Shown: piece by piece, positions 1 to 7,275 of the stretch
How positions within the stretch are numbered: position 1 is the stretch's first letter
Layout: each line of letters starts with the position of its first letter
Source of the DNA: JANOSH01 sp031415695
Lineage (GTDB): Bacteria; Actinomycetota; Acidimicrobiia; Acidimicrobiales; Ilumatobacteraceae
Length of the DNA: 11,149 nt
Assembly (NCBI GenBank): GCA_031415695.1
Contig: JANOSH010000028.1
Location: 1 to 11,149, forward strand
Direction of reading: 5' to 3'
The notes under the pieces: generated by a model
Seen by the model: the letters and a program-made list of their open reading frames with translations, nothing else
The model's database searches: none
Told to the model about the DNA's origin: nothing
Translations under genes and position numbers: made by a program

Positions 1-3000
1 GTCAGTGACGAGTTGGGCAACACACGACCTGTACGGCTCGCTGCCAGCAAACCCCCTGGTCCCTGACTCATCAAAGATTCAATGGTTTGATCCAAAGGTT
101 GAACACCGGCAAACTGTGGTAGCTGCGTACCAGGCTTCTGAGTGTCAGCTTGAGTGATGGCACTGATCTGCTCATCAGTGAGTTGCAGGAACGGTGCACG
201 AGTTTCCTCAGGGAGATTATCAACCATCTCCAAGTACGCACGGAGTGACGGGTATTGCAAGGCTTCCTGCCAGTTCCCTGATTTCAGCGCTTCCGCCTTC
301 ACCTTGTCTTGAACAGCGATGCGAGCCATCTCAGCCTTCATCACTTCCTCATTGACTTTGATCTTCCGCCACGCAATCGGAAGGGTGAGGCCAGACGCCA
401 AGTAGCGCATCGCACCAGCAGGGTCACGACGAACCTGATCATTGTACTGTTCGTTCACACCCAACATGGCAGTGATGAAAGACGCTTGAGGGATGGTGTT
501 GTGAAGTAGAGCGGTGAGAGGGTTGGTTCCCTTCGCAGTCATACGTCCGGTCGTGGAGTCGTAGCGAAGATTCGGGTAAAGTTCCGCTTGCCCATCAGTG
601 ATACCAGCCATCTCAAGGACAGTGCTGATCGCAGGGTTGGTCGCACCCATGAGTCCCTGAATCGTCATGTAGTTACTGACATCACCGAACGGGTTGAAAG
701 GACCGGCGTTGATGGCGTTGCGTTCACCCTCAGGGCCGGTGCCACCAACGAACAGCATCGACATGAAGCGGGAGGGGAGATGATCCTGATCTTCCAATTC
801 AACAGCAGCCAGCTTGGACATCACCTCTGTTCTCAGCGGATGATCGAACGGGTAGCGGAGCACGAACCTCAGCGCATGACCCATGTAACCGTAGAACGGG
901 AAGATGGCACGGATCACACCACGCTCAACTGGTGTCATCGACATCCAGTCCTGTTGGTTCTTGCGGACAGATGAGATGGCCCGACGTTCAGCATCAGCGA
1001 CAGTCGAGCCTTTCTTGACGGCACGATCGTAGTTGTCAATGTAGTTGACCATGCGGTAGAAGTCATCAACCTTGCCGTTTAGATCATAGGACTTGTCAAC
1101 CAAACCAGTGAACTTCTCACCGTACCGTTTGGCAGCAGCACCAGGAATGCGAGCAGTGGCCTGATCTTCCTTGAGCATCCTACCGAGAGTCTTTCCACGC
1201 AGGTAGCCCCATGCACCCTCATGGATGACACCGAGTGCTTCCTTGTCGAGTTCCTTGTAGAACGCAGCTTGCTGGCCGGTGACTTCACGGAGTGGTGCAG
1301 GAACAAGATCAGGGTTCCTCATCCATTCCATTGCCTTCCTGCCTGAACGGAGCACAGCGCCAGGGTTCTTCACCTCAGCAGCGACAGCGTTACCGACCAC
1401 ATTGTATAGCTGTGTGCGGACGCTCAATGATGTGGTGGCGATACGGAAGGTGTTGGTGATTGGATCGAGCGCACCACCAAGTAAACGCTTCGGCTCAGCC
1501 AAGTCCTTGAGTGTCTTGGCAACAGGGGTCGGGATATACATCCCATCTTTCTTGAGTTGATTCAAGTAAGGTGATCCCCATGCGTAACCTTCCAGATCAG
1601 GATCGAACTTGGTGTAGCGTTCCTTGATGATGTTCTGTAGGTGACCATCGAAATCGAGTGATGCGTTTGTGGCAGCACGTTGCTGGGCAGCAGGACCGAA
1701 CCTTTCATGCAAGGCGTACTCGGACTCACCCATCTGGTCAATGATCTGCTTGATGGAGATTTCCACCTGTTCACGTGACAGGAGTTCCATCATCTGATTG
1801 GTCATGGCGAGGCCAACGTTGTTGATGCCAGGAGCGATGTCCCATGCACGCTTCTTGATGGATGAGGCAGTCTTGGGCACGATGGTTGCGTACGGGTTGA
1901 CAGCACTCAGAGCCTTGTTCGGGGTAACGGTATGCACGTACACCGGATCAAACCCTTCATCACGCCACGTTTTCCACTGCCGTGCAGCATCACGTTGAAC
2001 ACTGCGATACATCTTCTCGGTGAAGTTGGGGATACCAGACCACAACCCCATGTCTGCCATACGATTCACCTCAGCAGCCTCATCAACAGTGTTGATGTCG
2101 AGTGCTTGTTGACGTGCACCAATACGGGTCTGGCGTTGCAACTCTGGTAGGAACCGTGCAGGGACGGCTTCCCTAGTCAGATCACCAAACTCCTTACGTG
2201 ATTTAGCTAAGGACTTTTCTGACACACCCTTGTAAGAGTTGTCAATGAACCGCTTGGTGTCTCGCATCTCACGGATACGATTGATGAGAGCCTGATCCTC
2301 CCACAACGGGGTGCGACGCAGTTGTTCCAACCCTTGAGTGATGGACTTGAGGTCACCGTTCTTGATGCCAAAGGTGATGTTGCGTACGCCTTCGCCAGCC
2401 TTCACGTCACGTGCATAAGTTTGTAGCTTGGCGATTGCCTCATCAACGCTGAGCATGTCCAGCTTGGGGAGGACATCAGGGTTCTTGGCGATTTCTTCCA
2501 ACTTGTAACGGTACAGATCAGGGTTCTTTTCAACCCTCCCCTTGAGCACACCCTTCTTGTTCCGCTTACCTGAGTTGCCTTCCACTGCCGCCCATGCACG
2601 TTGCAGTTCGGTGGTGTCATATCCGGCGTTGCGGAGTTGACGAACAGTGGCGTTGTGTGCTCGCCTGATTTCAGTCATGCTAGCTTGACCGAGACGACCG
2701 ATACGCTGATCTGCGGTGAGAGCAACATCAGGGTTGGCGGCTTCACGACGAGGCTTACGGAACAGATCGCCCATCTCCTGAGCAACCTGTGAAGCGTTCA
2801 CTGTGGTCGGGTCGATCATTGACGATTCGATACGTCCACGCTGATTGACTTGTTCTTCAACACGCTTGACAGCACGCTCTTTCTCTTTGAGGCGTATTCC
2901 TGTCGGCAGATCGTACAGTTCATTGTCGAACATGACAGCGAGTTGCTTGGTGTTCAGAGTCTCCGCAACCCTACCGTTCCAATCACGGACCAGTTCCAAG

Positions 3001-4097
3001 GCTTCAAGTGTCTGAGGGGTGGCGTCAGTGTACCGACCTTCACGTGCCCGATTGGTGAGGTCAGCGATCTGATCGGTGGTTGTGAAACCAAGTTCGGTGA
3101 GCTTGTCTTGGAACTGCACTGCTTCACGTGCGAGAGGTGCCAGAGCATTGTCAGGTGCGTCAATCTTGCCACCCATGATTCCGGCAACACGTTGCTTAGC
3201 GGAGTTGGCAAAGAAGATTGCATCACGTGACGGCTGACCAAACCACGAATCAAGTTTCTGACCCATCGGAGAACCACGCATCATTTGAGTGAGTTCACCA
3301 GCCGTGCTACGTACGATGTCACCCTCTGGTGTTAGCTTGCGAGTGAGTGCCGTACTGATTGGGCGTTCTGCTAGCCGCTGATTGGCTAAAACCTTAGCCA
3401 CGTCTAGGGTGTCGGTGGTCCGTCCGATGGTCGCCAAGTCCTCAACGGCCCTGACCACCTTCGTGCCCTTCGCCAATCCCTGTGCGGCAGGCAGGATGTC
3501 GAGTGCCGTGAACAGTGGATTGCGTAGCAGGTTGGCCGGTTCACCTTTGGCAATGTTCTCCGCAATGAAAGCACCAGGCAACATGCGGATACCAGGTGCA
3601 CCAGCGATGCCAGCAATCGGGTTCTCAGCCTTAGCGATGTACTCAGGAATCTCAGGGAGCGACTTGACTTCATTGAACAACGCAGACGGGAGTTGTGGTA
3701 GCGAGCGGAGGATGTTGCCGAAGTCTTTGACGGCGTTGCCGGGGATGTTCCACGGAGCGATCGAACGTTGCGGAAGTTCAGTCACCGGGTCTTTGGTGGT
3801 AGCAGCTTGGAGAGCAGCTTGTGTCTGTGACTCGGTGAGAGGTGCCTGGCCTCTTTGCACACGTGATTCATCGTAGGAGCGCAAGGCATTGATTGCCTCA
3901 GGAGCGTACGCACCAGATGCAGCGAGGGTGTTGAAATACCCATCAGCCCCGTACTTGCCTTCCAGTGACGTGACGGCACGAGGTTGGTTCGGAATGATAG
4001 GTGTGCGACGTTGCGACTGAACGAGGTCAGGGAGCAGATCGCTCACCTTGACACTCGGGATTGACTGGATGTCAAGGTTGAGCGGGCCGAGGGCCAT
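1..4097 (-). CDS. Giant phage virion protein, internal virion/polyvalent type (partial, no stop in window)
   Basis: The reading frame is open from an ATG at 4097-4095 to the left edge: 1365 codons plus two bases, with no stop. It is therefore the N-terminal and central part of a longer protein. The start is supported by a GAGGGG ribosome site seven bases upstream. Residues 1-60 are a polar leader (begins MALGPLNLD), about 160-205 are moderately hydrophobic, and about 250-800 are charged and helical with many Arg, Lys, Glu and Gln. Around 834-901 there is a GYAWGSPYLNQL segment followed by ALDPITNTFRIA and a VVGNAV motif. Around 1060-1085 there is an FPFYGYMGHALRF segment. From memory, very large phage proteins (polyvalent or MuF-linked, ejection-type) share a pattern of this kind: a helix, an N-x-x-G-N motif and a downstream PFY motif. 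I see no convincing lysozyme, transglycosylase or zinc-protease motif in the visible part. Size and position after two putative ejection proteins suggest a T7 gp16-like role, which is inference. It could also be a tape measure or a polyvalent effector. Confidence 0.85.
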   Translation of the reverse strand, partial: MALGPLNLDIQSIPSVKVSDLLPDLVQSQRRTPIIPNQPRAVTSLEGKYGADGYFNTLAASGAYAPEAINALRSYDESRVQRGQAPLTESQTQAALQAATTKDPVTELPQRSIAPWNIPGNAVKDFGNILRSLPQLPSALFNEVKSLPEIPEYIAKAENPIAGIAGAPGIRMLPGAFIAENIAKGEPANLLRNPLFTALDILPAAQGLAKGTKVVRAVEDLATIGRTTDTLDVAKVLANQRLAERPISTALTRKLTPEGDIVRSTAGELTQMMRGSPMGQKLDSWFGQPSRDAIFFANSAKQRVAGIMGGKIDAPDNALAPLAREAVQFQDKLTELGFTTTDQIADLTNRAREGRYTDATPQTLEALELVRDWNGRVAETLNTKQLAVMFDNELYDLPTGIRLKEKERAVKRVEEQVNQRGRIESSMIDPTTVNASQVAQEMGDLFRKPRREAANPDVALTADQRIGRLGQASMTEIRRAHNATVRQLRNAGYDTTELQRAWAAVEGNSGKRNKKGVLKGRVEKNPDLYRYKLEEIAKNPDVLPKLDMLSVDEAIAKLQTYARDVKAGEGVRNITFGIKNGDLKSITQGLEQLRRTPLWEDQALINRIREMRDTKRFIDNSYKGVSEKSLAKSRKEFGDLTREAVPARFLPELQRQTRIGARQQALDINTVDEAAEVNRMADMGLWSGIPNFTEKMYRSVQRDAARQWKTWRDEGFDPVYVHTVTPNKALSAVNPYATIVPKTASSIKKRAWDIAPGINNVGLAMTNQMMELLSREQVEISIKQIIDQMGESEYALHERFGPAAQQRAATNASLDFDGHLQNIIKERYTKFDPDLEGYAWGSPYLNQLKKDGMYIPTPVAKTLKDLAEPKRLLGGALDPITNTFRIATTSLSVRTQLYNVVGNAVAAEVKNPGAVLRSGRKAMEWMRNPDLVPAPLREVTGQQAAFYKELDKEALGVIHEGAWGYLRGKTLGRMLKEDQATARIPGAAAKRYGEKFTGLVDKSYDLNGKVDDFYRMVNYIDNYDRAVKKGSTVADAERRAISSVRKNQQDWMSMTPVERGVIRAIFPFYGYMGHALRFVLRYPFDHPLRTEVMSKLAAVELEDQDHLPSRFMSMLFVGGTGPEGERNAINAGPFNPFGDVSNYMTIQGLMGATNPAISTVLEMAGITDGQAELYPNLRYDSTTGRMTAKGTNPLTALLHNTIPQASFITAMLGVNEQYNDQVRRDPAGAMRYLASGLTLPIAWRKIKVNEEVMKAEMARIAVQDKVKAEALKSGNWQEALQYPSLRAYLEMVDNLPEETRAPFLQLTDEQISAITQADTQKPGTQLPQFAGVQPLDQTIESLMSQGPGGLLAASRTGRVLPNSSL

Positions 4098-4104
4098 CAG
4101 ACTT

Positions 4105-4110
4105 CCCCTC
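4105..4110 (-). promoter_or_regulatory. Ribosome binding site of the giant virion gene
   Basis: On the minus strand GAGGGG is followed by seven bases and then ATG (4097). It lies in the 29-base gap after the stop of the 436-residue gene and fixes the start of the giant open frame. Confidence 0.7.
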
Positions 4111-4126
4111 TAGTTTGAGACTCGAA

Positions 4127-5437
4127 TCACAGACTGACAGGCTGAGTGTTATCAGCGAATGCGGCGGCAGCAGCTTGACCCTCAAGTCCCTGCGCCATGC
4201 CGATAGCAGTCTGAGAGGCGTATGCAGCCATCAGGTTGTCAGCAGACGCACGAGACGAGGCAGCGTTGTTTCGCACCAGGTCGGCCAGCATCGGGTTGGT
4301 CTGACTGAGAGTGTCGGCGGCAACCAGGGCTTGTTCATAAGCAACCTGGTTGTTCATGCCTGAGCGAGCCTGGATCGAGTTGAAGATCGGAGCGAACTGT
4401 TGCTGAATCCCCATGATGCGATCGTTCTGCTTCTTGGTGGCTTCCTGTTCCATCCGGTACGACAGGAGGGTGCCAGGAAGGTTCACTTCCATCTGATCGA
4501 CCAGAGCCTTGAGTCCTTCTTCATCGCCCTGTTGCATCATGATCTGAGCAGAAGCATCGAACTCCAACATGATGTTCTGCAACATGGAGTTGTCCAACCC
4601 GTACTGTGCACCGAGTGACTGGATGATGTCACGAGTACCCGTATAGGCATCGTTGATGCGACCCTCTTTGTTCGTCTTGTCACCCTTGACGATGCCCCAC
4701 AAACCACCAGCAGCCAAACCAAGTCCGCCACCAATGGCAGTACCAAGGCCGGGAGCAATCATCGAACCGATACCGGCACCGATGCCGCCAGCAGTGATCG
4801 CATCGCTCAGACCGTTGTCCCAGTTGGAACCTTCGCCGCCAAGGTTCAGGTTGTCCACCGCACCGCCAGCGAGCATTCCACCGACACCGTACGCACCGGC
4901 ACGACCGATGCCACCAGCCTTGAGCAACCCACCACCACCAGCACGAGCAGTAGCACCACGACCCATCAGGCGAGACAGGAACCCACCAGTCGCCGGAGTG
5001 GTAGCGACAGACGGAGCAACAGCGCCCAAAGCACCAATGAAGTCATCAGCCAGAGGGGCGGCGGCACGAGCTACGCCACCACCGGCCGAAGCAGCAGGAG
5101 CGGAGCGAGCAAGAGCCTGACTGATCAGATCATCGCTCGCACCGATGGAAGCGTTGGCGGCAGTCATGCCAGGGTTGCCAACCATCCGTTGTGTCTGCAA
5201 GAACTCGCCGGGAGTGACTTGACCAGCGACCAAGCCACGAACGGCAGCGTTGGTGTTGCGTGGCGTGATGTTCGCCAAAGCCTTGTACTCATCGGACGTG
5301 ATGTTGCCAGCACCAAGGGCAGTCATCAGCGCACGAGAACCAGGAGCCTGAGATGCAGCATCACCAAGAAGCATGTTCTGTACCGAGTTGGCACGAGGAA
5401 ATGAAGGGGTGGGGATGGGGATGTCACCGATAGCCAT
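4127..5437 (-). CDS. Glycine-zipper protein, putative internal virion/DNA-ejection protein
   Basis: This encodes 436 residues starting at ATG 5437, with GAAAGG seven bases upstream and a TGA stop. The N-terminal 110 residues are polar to Ala-rich. Residues 113-200 are low-complexity Ala/Gly, with a GGGLLKAGGIGRAG stretch near 167-180. Residues 213-250 form the most hydrophobic region: repeated small-xxx-small spacing (GGIGAGIG, PGLGTAIGGGLGLAAGG) ending in WGIVKGD. This is a typical glycine zipper, able to span or pack within a membrane. Residues 258-436 are helical and rich in Gln, Met and Ala, with probable coiled-coil parts (about 325-350), and end in an Ala-rich tail. There is no signal peptide. 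It sits 14 bases after the 322-residue gene and 29 before the giant gene. In podovirus-like phages, proteins at this position leave the capsid during infection and form a channel through the envelope. That role is inferred from context and the zipper; I do not recognise a named family. Confidence 0.85.
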   Translation of the reverse strand: MAIGDIPIPTPSFPRANSVQNMLLGDAASQAPGSRALMTALGAGNITSDEYKALANITPRNTNAAVRGLVAGQVTPGEFLQTQRMVGNPGMTAANASIGASDDLISQALARSAPAASAGGGVARAAAPLADDFIGALGAVAPSVATTPATGGFLSRLMGRGATARAGGGGLLKAGGIGRAGAYGVGGMLAGGAVDNLNLGGEGSNWDNGLSDAITAGGIGAGIGSMIAPGLGTAIGGGLGLAAGGLWGIVKGDKTNKEGRINDAYTGTRDIIQSLGAQYGLDNSMLQNIMLEFDASAQIMMQQGDEEGLKALVDQMEVNLPGTLLSYRMEQEATKKQNDRIMGIQQQFAPIFNSIQARSGMNNQVAYEQALVAADTLSQTNPMLADLVRNNAASSRASADNLMAAYASQTAIGMAQGLEGQAAAAAFADNTQPVSL

Positions 5438-5451
5438 GATTCAGCCTTTCA

Positions 5452-6420
5452 TCAGTATGCGTTGGAATCGCCAGGAGTGACCACTTGGCCGATTGGCCTG
5501 CCGAAGTCATCCAATGTTCCAGAGGGAAGTTGAGGGTTGCGGTTGGTCGGGCCGGTGCCACCCGTCATTGGTGCTTGACCAGTCGGAAGTCCACCAGGGA
5601 AGATGTCGACCAAGGATGGTGCTTCCATTGGCAAGCCCATCACTTGCACCATGAAGTTCCTGGCGTTCTGAGCCAACTGTGCGTCGCCTGATGCCAGTTG
5701 TGAAGCCAAAGTTGCCTGAGTCTGATTCCAGTCGAGGCCGAGTTGCGTGATGCCGTACTTGAGTGCGTTCTGCACATCAGAACGACGGATGCCGAACTCT
5801 TGACCAAGAGAATCAAGAGCCTTGTCATCGAGCGCAAGATCACTGAGTTTCTTGTCGAACGTGAGTTGCGTGGTGTCTTGTGCAATGCCGAACTGACCGA
5901 GGATGTCACGTTCATTCTGACCGTAACCAAAGGATGTGATCGACCCACGACCGGCAGCCTCAGAGTCGTTGGCACGGTAACGCATGTCCCGTTGAAGTTC
6001 GTTCCCGCGAGAGTCGATACCGAAAGCACGGTTGGCGAAACCAGTGTCAGCGGCGTTGCGTTCACGACCGAGGCCAATGTCACGTCCCTCTTGGAGTCCG
6101 AGTCGAGCCAGATCATTCGCAGCTTGAGCGTTGCGATAATCAGTGTCATTGGTGAGGATGCCTTGACCGTAGGCGAGAGCGTTGCTGTACTGGTTCTGCA
6201 AGTTGGCACCCTGTGCAGTGTTCGCCACACCGAACTGGTTGATCAGATCGTTGACGGGGGTGGTGCCGTTGGCGGGGAGTTGTGAGGGTCCGAAACCTGG
6301 CAGCGAAGTGTTCGTACCGTATGACGGGGTGGGAGTTGAACTCCCGTTGGTGCCAGGACCACCGGAGCCAGGGGTCGGCGCTGAGCGTGGACGTGGCAGA
6401 GGACCGGACGCTGGCGGCAT
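5452..6420 (-). CDS. Pro/Gly-rich, Gln-rich putative internal virion protein
   Basis: The frame ends at a TGA at 5454-5452 and is called here from ATG 6420 (322 residues). AGGA lies only three bases upstream. In-frame alternatives are ATG 6435 (327 residues, no visible ribosome site) and TTG 6477 (341 residues, GGTGG three bases upstream). ATG 6420 is preferred weakly, and also keeps the 6466-6515 inverted repeat in the leader. Residues 1-53 are disordered and rich in Pro, Gly, Ser and Thr. Residues 54-262 are helical, rich in Gln, Asn, Asp, Ala and Leu. Short F/Y-G-I/V/Y motifs recur near 63, 133, 164, 177, 209 and 222, several about 31-32 residues apart. Residues 263-322 are again Pro/Gly-rich. 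There is no signal peptide or membrane segment. Its place directly before the glycine-zipper and giant genes suggests a partner in the same particle structure, perhaps an internal core protein. No family is recognised with confidence. Confidence 0.8.
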   Translation of the reverse strand: MPPASGPLPRPRSAPTPGSGGPGTNGSSTPTPSYGTNTSLPGFGPSQLPANGTTPVNDLINQFGVANTAQGANLQNQYSNALAYGQGILTNDTDYRNAQAANDLARLGLQEGRDIGLGRERNAADTGFANRAFGIDSRGNELQRDMRYRANDSEAAGRGSITSFGYGQNERDILGQFGIAQDTTQLTFDKKLSDLALDDKALDSLGQEFGIRRSDVQNALKYGITQLGLDWNQTQATLASQLASGDAQLAQNARNFMVQVMGLPMEAPSLVDIFPGGLPTGQAPMTGGTGPTNRNPQLPSGTLDDFGRPIGQVVTPGDSNAY

Positions 6421-6465
6421 TGTTCCTAGACCCATGCGGGCGATCGTATCAGCCCATGAATGCGA

Positions 6466-6515
6466 CAAGGGGACCAACGACCACCGGGTGCGTCTCCCTG
6501 TGGGTGATCCCCTTG
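6466..6515 (-). repeat. Inverted repeat, 8-base arms, in leader of the 322-residue gene
   Basis: CAAGGGGA at 6466-6473 and TCCCCTTG at 6508-6515 are perfect reverse complements separated by 34 bases. In the transcript these could pair into a stem of mostly G-C pairs. The loop itself holds CACC and GGTG tracts that could extend pairing. No U-run follows, so it does not look like an intrinsic terminator. It falls between the putative promoter and the preferred start codon, where it could affect translation or RNA stability. Chance cannot be excluded for eight-base arms. Confidence 0.4.
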
Positions 6516-6520
6516 CCTAC

Positions 6521-6544
6521 CAGCCGTCACAGCCGTGCAGCCGT
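6521..6544 (-). repeat. Three near-tandem ACGGCTG repeats just after the promoter
   Basis: On the plus strand CAGCCGT occurs at 6521-6527, 6530-6536 and 6538-6544, with spacings of nine and eight bases. On the transcribed strand these are ACGGCTG copies at and just downstream of the expected transcription start. They lie in non-coding sequence, so codon bias does not explain them. They could be binding sites for a regulator or just slippage-derived sequence. Confidence 0.45.
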
Positions 6545-6545
6545 G

Positions 6546-6554
6546 ATTATAACA
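6546..6554 (-). promoter_or_regulatory. Extended -10 promoter for the ejection-gene set
   Basis: The minus strand reads TGTTATAAT (TG at 6554-6553, TATAAT at 6551-6546). This is a perfect sigma-70 -10 box with the extended TGn element. No good -35 hexamer is present; the best is a 3/6 match at an 18-base spacing. Extended -10 promoters can work without one. Transcription would start near 6539, about 120 bases before ATG 6420. The box lies in the only sizeable non-coding gap of the window, which strengthens the call. It would drive the 322-residue, 436-residue and giant genes. Confidence 0.6.
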
Positions 6555-6555
6555 C

Positions 6556-6565
6556 ACGTGCACGT
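6556..6565. promoter_or_regulatory. 10-base palindrome upstream of the -10 box (possible operator)
   Basis: ACGTGCACGT is a perfect ten-base palindrome placed one base upstream of the extended -10 element, within the -35/-10 spacer. A protein bound here would block or alter the promoter. It is short and could be chance, since ACGT-containing words are common in these genes. Confidence 0.3.
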
Positions 6566-6571
6566 ATGAGA

Positions 6572-7264
6572 TCACGACCAGTTCGGATTCGTCAGCCAAT
6601 CAGGCAGATAGCCGGTGCCTGTCCACGTGAACTCATCCGGTGCGTTCGTGTAATCACCGTTCTCGATCATGGAGCCGATCAACATCTCAAACTGCTGCTT
6701 GGCTTCACCGGACATCTCCATGTCCCGATCCTTTCTCCGTGCCATGTACTCACAGTAGAAGTACGCCACCTCAACCCAACCCTCAGGTGCATCAACGTTT
6801 CCACCACCGGCAGCAACGTTGATTTGTGCTGGCATACGTGCCACATTGAGGTACAAGGTGCCAGTGACAGTCGGCACCGGGAACAACTTGATCGTGAGTG
6901 TCGGTGCGTACCCTCTCGTGGCAAAAGAGAACGGGTAACCTGATTGCAGGTCTTGACGGTTTCCCCATTGCTGATCCATTGTGGCCCACTGGTGGGCCTC
7001 AAGAGGGATCTTCTGAGTGGTGTCCGTTGTCGGGGACCAATACACCTGATTGATGCGGAGAACGTCCGTGTCACACGTGTAGATACCTGTGCCAGCAAGC
7101 ACGGCAATGGTGTCAGAGTCCTGATAGTGGAATGTGCGACGAGCCATCTCACGGATGCCTTCATTCAGCCACCGTCGAATCTGCTGATCAGTCCACTGAG
7201 ATGAGGTTGCTTCATCGAGACGTTCACGGATGGACGTGACAGCATCGGCTACTGTGGTGGGCAT
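6572..7264 (-). CDS. Head-tail adaptor / tail tube-like protein (T7 gp11 type)
   Basis: This encodes 230 residues from ATG 7264, with AAAGGA five bases upstream, eleven bases after the stop of the glycine-rich gene. Residues 1-46 form two helices, with a WTDQQIRRWLNEGIREMARR segment at about 24-43. This is the hallmark opening of phage adaptor proteins joining portal to tail (short helix, W-[ST]-[DN]-x-x-[IL], N-x-[AG]-I-[RQ]-x-[ALM]). Residues 47-150 are beta-rich with Thr, Tyr and Val, matching the sheet insertion of this fold. Residues 160-205 are a second helical part carrying YFYCEYMARRKDRD and an EAKQQFEMLIGSMI helix. The Trp/Pro-rich C-terminus (LPDWLTNPNWS) is probably an interface arm. 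Length fits the gp11/adaptor group (about 190-250). It would assemble as a ring below the portal. The fold assignment is from recalled pattern and moderately secure; the exact position in the tail is inferred. Confidence 0.85.
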   Translation of the reverse strand: MPTTVADAVTSIRERLDEATSSQWTDQQIRRWLNEGIREMARRTFHYQDSDTIAVLAGTGIYTCDTDVLRINQVYWSPTTDTTQKIPLEAHQWATMDQQWGNRQDLQSGYPFSFATRGYAPTLTIKLFPVPTVTGTLYLNVARMPAQINVAAGGGNVDAPEGWVEVAYFYCEYMARRKDRDMEMSGEAKQQFEMLIGSMIENGDYTNAPDEFTWTGTGYLPDWLTNPNWS

Positions 7265-7275
7265 GATGGTCCTTT

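Noticed and set aside
4653..5120. Plus-strand open frame of 155 codons, very Pro/Ala-rich
   Set aside because: Its Pro-rich composition is the reverse complement of the Gly-rich coding strand of the 436-residue gene, so it is a compositional shadow.
5640..6230. Minus-strand open frame of 196 codons inside the 322-residue gene
   Set aside because: It is an alternate frame within a gene with better start, stop and neighbour spacing. Its product is Ser/Thr/Arg-rich and shadow-like.
6466..6515. Inverted repeat read as an intrinsic terminator
   Set aside because: The loop is long (34 bases) and no U-rich run follows on either strand.
6182..6943. Plus-strand open frame of 253 codons spanning the regulatory gap
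   Set aside because: It is antisense to two well-supported genes on opposite sides of the gap, and its product is Arg/Cys/His-rich without domain character. No ribosome site was noted.
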